Origin: Flagellimonas flava
GTDB taxonomy: Bacteria; Bacteroidota; Bacteroidia; Flavobacteriales; Flavobacteriaceae
Length of the DNA: 64,000 bases
Reading direction: 5' to 3'
Assembly (NCBI RefSeq): GCF_900129665.1
Contig: NZ_FQWL01000002.1
Coordinates: 248,001 to 312,000, forward strand
Positions 59,200 to 64,000 of the stretch are shown here, piece by piece (positions within the stretch are counted from its first letter, which is position 1; the number at the start of each line of letters is the position of its first letter). Made by a program: the position numbers and the translations under genes. Below the pieces are notes generated by a model, which worked only from the letters and a program-made list of their open reading frames with translations, searched no databases and was not told the origin of the DNA.

Positions 59200-59928
59200 A
59201 TGACCCCTTTTATTGCAGAAATTGTCGGCACCTTTTTGCTTATTTTATTGGGATGCGGTGTTAACGCCAATGTTTCGCTCCAAAAAACCTATGGTAGTGG
59301 TTCAGGGTGGATTGTTATCACCACCGGATGGGCTCTTGCCGTTTATACCGGGGTGGTCGTGGCAGGCCCCTACAGTGGTGCACATATGAACCCTGCCGTT
59401 ACGATAGGACTGGCATTGGCTGGAGAATTTTCCATTTATGACGTTCCACATTACATTTTGGCCCAGTTTATCGGTGCCATGCTCGGTGCATTTTTCGTTT
59501 GGTTGATGAATAAAAAACATTTTGACGCTACTTCGGATGGGAATACGAAAAGGGGTGTGTTTTGCAATGCAGCAGCTATCCCCAATGTTTTTACAAGTCT
59601 TTTAACCGAAATTTTGGGGACCTTTGTCCTTGTTTTTGCAGTGCTCTATTTCACGGATGCGGTAAACACTTCTGACGACACCATTATTGGTTTGGGATCT
59701 TTGGGCGCTTTACCTGTTGCTTTGATTGTTTGGAGCATAGGTTTATCCTTGGGGGGCACCACAGGCTATGCCATAAATCCGGCACGGGATTTAGGACCTC
59801 GTATCGTTCATGCGCTAATTCCCATAAAAGAAAAGGGTTCAAACGGTTGGGGATACTCCTGGATTCCTATTGTTGGGCCCATACTTGGCGCCGCGTTGGC
59901 TGCCGGGATAGCTATAGTTCTTCAATAG
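59200..59928 (+). CDS. glpF: Glycerol uptake facilitator (aquaglyceroporin)
   Basis: 242 residues with six helices and two NPA half-helices, GAHMNPAVTIG and YAINPARDLGPRI. The Asp after the second NPA (NPARD) is characteristic of glycerol facilitators rather than water channels. It lets glycerol enter for GlpK to trap. No glycerol-3-phosphate dehydrogenase is next to it. Confidence 0.95.
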   Translation: MTPFIAEIVGTFLLILLGCGVNANVSLQKTYGSGSGWIVITTGWALAVYTGVVVAGPYSGAHMNPAVTIGLALAGEFSIYDVPHYILAQFIGAMLGAFFVWLMNKKHFDATSDGNTKRGVFCNAAAIPNVFTSLLTEILGTFVLVFAVLYFTDAVNTSDDTIIGLGSLGALPVALIVWSIGLSLGGTTGYAINPARDLGPRIVHALIPIKEKGSNGWGYSWIPIVGPILGAALAAGIAIVLQ

Positions 59929-59932
59929 TCCT

Positions 59933-61201
59933 CTATTCTTCAGAAGTCATGGCTCTTGCCGCAATGTAAGCACCTGTCCAAGCATTCTGGAAATTAAATC
60001 CTCCCGTTATGGCGTCTACATTGATAATCTCGCCCGCAAAAAAGAGTTTGGGATGCAATCTACTTTCAAAGGTTTTGAAGTTGATTTCCTTTAATTCCAC
60101 TCCTCCGGCCGTTACAAATTCTTCTTTGAAAGTACTTTTCCCTTCAACCCTAATGGAACAGGCAGTAAGCTGATTGGCCAAATTCCCTATATCTTGGTTG
60201 GTCATTTCGGCCCAACGAAGTTCCTTGGAAACTCCAGCGGCATGAACCAATTTGGCCCAAAGTCTTCTTGGAAGATCAATTACCTTGGTTCGCAACACCG
60301 TTTTTCGTGATTCTACACTTCGCACTTCGCGGAGTAGACCTTCCATGGATCCAGGAGTATACTCAGGTGTCCAATTGATTCTTATTTTGAAGTTGTACTG
60401 ATACTCTTTCAATAGTCTTGCCCCCCAGGCGGAAAGTTTAAGAATTGCAGGACCACTAAGTCCCCAATGTGTGATGAGCACAGGGCCTTCGGATCGCAAT
60501 ATGGGCTGCTCTTTGGGCATACTCTTAAGCTTGAGATTCTTGGCGGAGGAAAAAACCTTTTTTGGGAGTACCTCTACTTCAGCATCCACACTGATTCCTT
60601 GAACCCCATTAAGTCTGGGGTCCGAACTGTTAAAAGTAAAAAGGGATGGGACCGGAGAAACTATGGTGTGCCCCAAACCCTGTAAAAGGTCCCAGATTTT
60701 AGGATTACTACCTGCTGTCAACATCAAGTTCCGAGCCTGATAATGTTTATTCATCGTGGTGACTTGCCACACATCATCCAACTTTTGAATTTGCTTTACC
60801 GCACTATTTCTCAACACTCGAATACCAAGTCGATTGGCTTCTTCCAATAAGCAATCCACAATACTCTGGGAATCATTGGACACAGGAAAAACCCGACCGT
60901 CCGCTTCAATCTTCAAAGGAACGTTTCGTTCCTCAAAAAAAGACATTACATCACCCGGTCCATGCACATGAAAAGGGCCTAAAAGTTCCTTTTGTCCTCT
61001 GGGATAATTGAGCACCAAAGAAGAGGGTGAAAATTCCCCATGGGTAACATTGCATCGTCCGCCTCCAGAAACCTTAACCTTGGACAGCACGTTCTTTCCT
61101 CTCTCAAAAATCGCCACCTTAAAATGTGGAGCCTGCTGCGCCACATGGATGGCGGTATAAAATCCAGCGGCACCACCACCTACAACAATAACATCAAGCA
61201 T
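59933..61201 (-). CDS. NAD(P)/FAD-dependent oxidoreductase, HI0933/BaiN type
   Basis: 422 residues. VIVVGGGAAGFYTAIHVAQQ binds FAD, KVKVSGGGRCNVTHGE is the family motif, and FAGEIINVDAITGGFNFQNAWTGAY in pieces is the conserved end. The cellular role is not settled for most members. It overlaps the glycerophosphodiesterase stop (TAATG), indicating translational coupling. Confidence 0.9.
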   Translation of the reverse strand: MLDVIVVGGGAAGFYTAIHVAQQAPHFKVAIFERGKNVLSKVKVSGGGRCNVTHGEFSPSSLVLNYPRGQKELLGPFHVHGPGDVMSFFEERNVPLKIEADGRVFPVSNDSQSIVDCLLEEANRLGIRVLRNSAVKQIQKLDDVWQVTTMNKHYQARNLMLTAGSNPKIWDLLQGLGHTIVSPVPSLFTFNSSDPRLNGVQGISVDAEVEVLPKKVFSSAKNLKLKSMPKEQPILRSEGPVLITHWGLSGPAILKLSAWGARLLKEYQYNFKIRINWTPEYTPGSMEGLLREVRSVESRKTVLRTKVIDLPRRLWAKLVHAAGVSKELRWAEMTNQDIGNLANQLTACSIRVEGKSTFKEEFVTAGGVELKEINFKTFESRLHPKLFFAGEIINVDAITGGFNFQNAWTGAYIAARAMTSEE

Positions 61202-61953
61202 TAATTCACCCGTTCTGGATAGTTGGTTATAATTCCATCCACTCCATAATCATACATTCTTTGAATATCCTCTGGTTCATTTACGGTCCACGTATAGACC
61301 TTAAAACCTTCTTCCTGCATTTGCTCCGTGTTTTCTTGGGTAAGGGTTTGAAAATTTGGATTGATAGCAAAGGCATTTAGCTCCTTAGCCACTTCGATTG
61401 CCGTTGTTGGATCTTCCTCTGTTAGCACAGCAATCCGAACATCGCGGTTTAGCTTTCGTACATCACGGAGCTCATCCCATTTGAAACTGGAAATCAGTAC
61501 GTTTTCGGCGGACCATCCGCGCTCCTTGATATAGTAATCTGTTATGAAGTTAACACGATCAGCCGTGTTGGAACCCTTAAGTTCTATATTCAGGGCCACT
61601 TGATTATTGATGAGCTTGAGTACATCTTGGAGCATCGGTATTTTGTGATTTCCCTCCAAAATCAATTGTTTGAGATCAACAATGTTGTAGTCTTCTATCA
61701 TACCACCGCTATTTGACAATCGTTCCACGCGTTCATCGTGAAAAACCACAATCTCACCGCTTTCAATTCGGAACACATCAATTTCAATCATGTCCACCCC
61801 AAGATCCAAAGCCTTTTGCACCGAGGCCAATGTATTCTCCGTTTCGTGCCCCATGGCCCCCCTATGTCCAATCACCAAAGGTTTAGAGACCATCATACCG
61901 CAACCATTTAAGAGCAAAAAGGTGCACAGCACCGCAAGTAATCTTTTTTGCAT
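61201..61953 (-). CDS. Glycerophosphodiester phosphodiesterase, lipoprotein
   Basis: 250 residues; the signal sequence ends LNGCGM (lipobox Cys about 18). GDPD motifs: VIGHRGAMGHETENTLAS (His, Glu), MIEIDVFRIESGEIVVFHD (Glu, Asp, His) and VALNIELKG. It releases glycerol 3-phosphate from deacylated phospholipids in the envelope, related in substrate to the nearby glpK-glpF pair. Confidence 0.93.
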   Translation of the reverse strand: MQKRLLAVLCTFLLLNGCGMMVSKPLVIGHRGAMGHETENTLASVQKALDLGVDMIEIDVFRIESGEIVVFHDERVERLSNSGGMIEDYNIVDLKQLILEGNHKIPMLQDVLKLINNQVALNIELKGSNTADRVNFITDYYIKERGWSAENVLISSFKWDELRDVRKLNRDVRIAVLTEEDPTTAIEVAKELNAFAINPNFQTLTQENTEQMQEEGFKVYTWTVNEPEDIQRMYDYGVDGIITNYPERVN

Positions 61954-62141
61954 TCCAGTTCATTTTGTCTGCTAAAAATACGATTTGAAAATGAAAGTAA
62001 GAGCTTCTTAAAAAGCTTTTAAAAGTCCATAAAAGATTCATTAAATCAAGTTATATTTCAAACATTTTCTTATATTTTTGATTATTTCATAAAATTTATT
62101 TAATATTTTTATCAAATTAATAACCAATAAATTAACTTAAG

Positions 62142-62561
62142 ATGTTTTCAAAATCAAATTTACTGGCCACTTTGGGTGGATTCATTGTAATGTTTCTATT
62201 AGGGTATGCCATTTGGGATGTTTTGTTAGCGGATTTTTATGCTGACCATACCCTTAAAAGTTTTTTGAATGAGGAAATGAATATGGGACTGATTGCAGTA
62301 GGCAACCTTGTAATGGCTTTTGCACTTAGCTCCATTTATGGTAAGTGGGCAAGAGGGCACCACAGTGCCAAGGAAGGTTTCTCCTTTGGTGCGTGGATTG
62401 GTCTTTTTACCGGAATAGGCATGGGACTTCTAAACCATTCGGTCATGGGTCTAATGGATATGACCGGGACTTTAGTAGATGGGATTGTCCAAATTATTTT
62501 CTATGGAATTGTAGGTGCTGTTATTGGGCTGATCTACCAAAAAACAGCAGCAAAGGAATAA
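62142..62561 (+). CDS. Hypothetical four-helix membrane protein
   Basis: 139 residues. Four hydrophobic segments with Gly-rich helix packing (FGAWIGLFTGIGMGLLN, IVQIIFYGIVGAVIGLIY). Resembles the DUF1761-like small membrane proteins in layout, but the family is not certain. It ends just before a strong bidirectional terminator. The AT-rich 180-bp gap before it shows no other feature. Confidence 0.65.
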   Translation: MFSKSNLLATLGGFIVMFLLGYAIWDVLLADFYADHTLKSFLNEEMNMGLIAVGNLVMAFALSSIYGKWARGHHSAKEGFSFGAWIGLFTGIGMGLLNHSVMGLMDMTGTLVDGIVQIIFYGIVGAVIGLIYQKTAAKE

Positions 62562-62587
62562 CGATAATTAACCGACCTCCAAACTTT

Positions 62588-62617
62588 GGCGGACCGTGCT
62601 GCGGTCCGCTTTTTTTT
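62588..62617. terminator. Bidirectional intrinsic terminator
   Basis: GCGGACC-GTGCTGC-GGTCCGC followed by eight T on the plus strand; an A-rich stretch upstream gives partial T content on the other strand. It separates the membrane-protein gene from the converging alpha-amylase gene, whose stop overlaps the T run. Confidence 0.85.
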
Positions 62618-64000
62618 ATTTCCCCACTTGAAAGATGAAAGACTCCAATGGGTCGAGTTGGACCTTGAAATAACCTATTCCATTTTTAACGGAAAGATTT
62701 GCGTCCACCCTATTATACAACGCATCCTTTAGTTGATAAACATCTTTCCCCAATTTCCATTTATCAACCACGTCAGGAGGAAGTTTAAGCTCAAAATCAT
62801 AACTTTCCCCAGCATCGAAATTGGACACGATAATGAGCTGCTCATCTTTTGACCATCTAACGAAGGATAACACTCTATGGTCATAGCCCGTTGTATGTTC
62901 CTTGTTATAGAAATGAATTTCTTGATAGTCTCCCATCAATGCTTCGCTAGTACTGGTAAAATTGAGAAGTCTTTTATAAAAATCCCGCAAGGCCTTTTCA
63001 TCATCCGAAAGCTGTCCTCCATCAAATTTTCTTTCATTTACCCATCGCTGATGATGCGGAACACCAATGTAATCAAAAATGGAGGTCCGTGACGGTTTTC
63101 CAAAACCAGCATCCTCTGCCCCTGGTTCTCCTACTTCCTGACCAAAATAAATCATGGTCGGCGAGGTACTTAAGGTTGCGGAAACTACCATGGCAGGCTT
63201 GCCCAGCTCAGACTTACCGGCAAATTCCGGACTAGCTATTCTTTGTTCATCATGATTTTCCAAAAAATGGAGCATATGGTGCTCAATATCTGCCATTCCT
63301 TTTTGAACCACGGGAATATGGTCGGTCCATCCATATCCCTTCATGATGTGCTTAATGCTATCGTACAGTTCTACCTTGTCATAGAGGTAATCCATCTTAC
63401 CTTTATGAATGTAATCCCTATACAGCCCAGGATTGTATACTTCCGCGAGTAAGAATGCTTCCGGGTTCTTAGCTTTGATATGTGAGTTCAGGTAGCTCCA
63501 GAATTCTACAGGTACCATTTCGGCCATGTCGTAGCGAAACCCATCTACCCCTAGATCCAGCCAATACAATGCAATATCCTTGAATTTATCCCACGAATTG
63601 GGCACTTGTTTATCCTGCCAGAACTCAAAATGATCTTTAGGGCCTTTTGCATCAAAACCATCCGGCAGTTCATCAAAATCTTTACCACCATCTGGTCTTA
63701 CCCCATAGTTCACCTTAACCGTTTCATACCAATCACTAAAATTGGGGCGCGCCAACCGAGAACCATTGCCGGTCCATTTTGCGGGATTTTCCTGAAAGGC
63801 GCTATCGGCAAGTTGATGGGCCTCACCGCCCAAGGGCAAATAACCCTCTTCCCATTGTGGTACTTCGAATGGGGTGTCGGGGATATAATAGAAATTGTTA
63901 TCGACCTGGTATTCTTGTCCAACCTGATCCGTCTCTCCAAAATCTTGAATCCCTTCTGGATTGGTTAGACCCTCATAGTTTCGGGCCACATGATTTGGAA
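62616..64000 (-). CDS. GH13 alpha-amylase family enzyme (5' end outside window)
   Basis: The frame runs to the window edge; the first readable residues PNHVARNY are region I of the GH13 barrel (usually DFVPNH), so the true start lies beyond 64000. Region II is DGFRYDMAEMVP (nucleophile Asp), region III LLAEVYNP (acid/base Glu) and region IV FLENHDEQRIAS (Asp). A C-terminal beta domain follows. It hydrolyses alpha-glucans such as starch; an exported location is likely but not visible. Confidence 0.92.
   Translation of the reverse strand, partial: PNHVARNYEGLTNPEGIQDFGETDQVGQEYQVDNNFYYIPDTPFEVPQWEEGYLPLGGEAHQLADSAFQENPAKWTGNGSRLARPNFSDWYETVKVNYGVRPDGGKDFDELPDGFDAKGPKDHFEFWQDKQVPNSWDKFKDIALYWLDLGVDGFRYDMAEMVPVEFWSYLNSHIKAKNPEAFLLAEVYNPGLYRDYIHKGKMDYLYDKVELYDSIKHIMKGYGWTDHIPVVQKGMADIEHHMLHFLENHDEQRIASPEFAGKSELGKPAMVVSATLSTSPTMIYFGQEVGEPGAEDAGFGKPSRTSIFDYIGVPHHQRWVNERKFDGGQLSDDEKALRDFYKRLLNFTSTSEALMGDYQEIHFYNKEHTTGYDHRVLSFVRWSKDEQLIIVSNFDAGESYDFELKLPPDVVDKWKLGKDVYQLKDALYNRVDANLSVKNGIGYFKVQLDPLESFIFQVGK

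Noticed and set aside
1..64000. tRNA, rRNA, CRISPR arrays, transposases, integrases and toxin-antitoxin pairs
   Set aside because: None recognised by eye; no cloverleaf with GTTCRANYC loop, no regularly spaced repeats of CRISPR type and no DDE or tyrosine/serine recombinase motifs were seen. A covariance-model scan was not possible.

Overview
The window looks like chromosome of a marine member of the Flavobacteriaceae (Bacteroidota), perhaps close to Muricauda/Allomuricauda or Maribacter; the genus is a guess. The basis is the gene content: an arsenosugar cluster, an arg operon with an acylornithine-type transcarbamylase and embedded proC, mevalonate-pathway genes beside a UbiA prenyltransferase, many signal-peptide and lipoprotein genes, GH32/GH113/GH13 enzymes, and promoters resembling the Bacteroidota TAnnTTTG box. 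I recognised no rRNA, tRNA, CRISPR array, transposase or integrase.

Layout. 0-7.7 kb: mixed single genes (hydrolase fragment, toroid protein, TonB-like protein, flavin oxidoreductase, TIM-barrel protein, SdpI-like protein, EEP lipoprotein). 7.6-11.3 kb: AT-rich accessory stretch of small genes separated by a family of hairpin-bearing elements that look like cassette boundaries. 11.3-15.6 kb: a GC-richer island with an ArsR-type regulator, a class A acid phosphatase, a beta-propeller lipoprotein and a CRTAC1-type lipoprotein, tied together by a repeated 21-bp candidate operator. 16-20 kb: DoxX-like protein, gap and an unusual pyruvate kinase. 20-26 kb: GH32 lipoprotein and the arsenosugar cluster (rhodanese, two glycosyltransferases, nucleoside phosphorylase, ArsM, DUF547), without ArsS. 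26-31 kb: a minus-strand envelope operon (DUF547, outer-membrane transporter-like protein, GH113 enzyme, Omp85-like barrel, pseudo-amidase). 31.3-36.9 kb: a plus-strand operon of a flavoprotein, a membrane Fe-S protein, a YwqK-like protein and two GT2 enzymes. 37-41.8 kb: esterase with divergent CadC-like regulator, WYL regulator plus GyrI-like protein, and a GT-C membrane glycosyltransferase.

41.8-51.6 kb is a complete-looking arginine operon (GNAT, argG, argC, proC, argD, acylornithine transcarbamylase, SDR, argB, argE, argH) preceded by an unannotated 26-codon Arg/Pro-rich leader ORF. 51.6-56.5 kb runs on the minus strand: mvaD, mevalonate kinase, UbiA prenyltransferase, nitrilase, pseudouridine synthase. 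56.6-62.6 kb holds tspO, a DUF1697 gene, glpK-glpF, a BaiN-like flavoprotein with a glycerophosphodiesterase, and a small membrane protein. The window ends inside a GH13 alpha-amylase gene.

Best leads: the cassette-like array with shared element-borne promoters (7.6-10.9 kb), the Arg/Pro leader peptide (41843-41923), and the three-site ArsR operator set (11.8-14.1 kb). All three were read by eye and need comparative tests.
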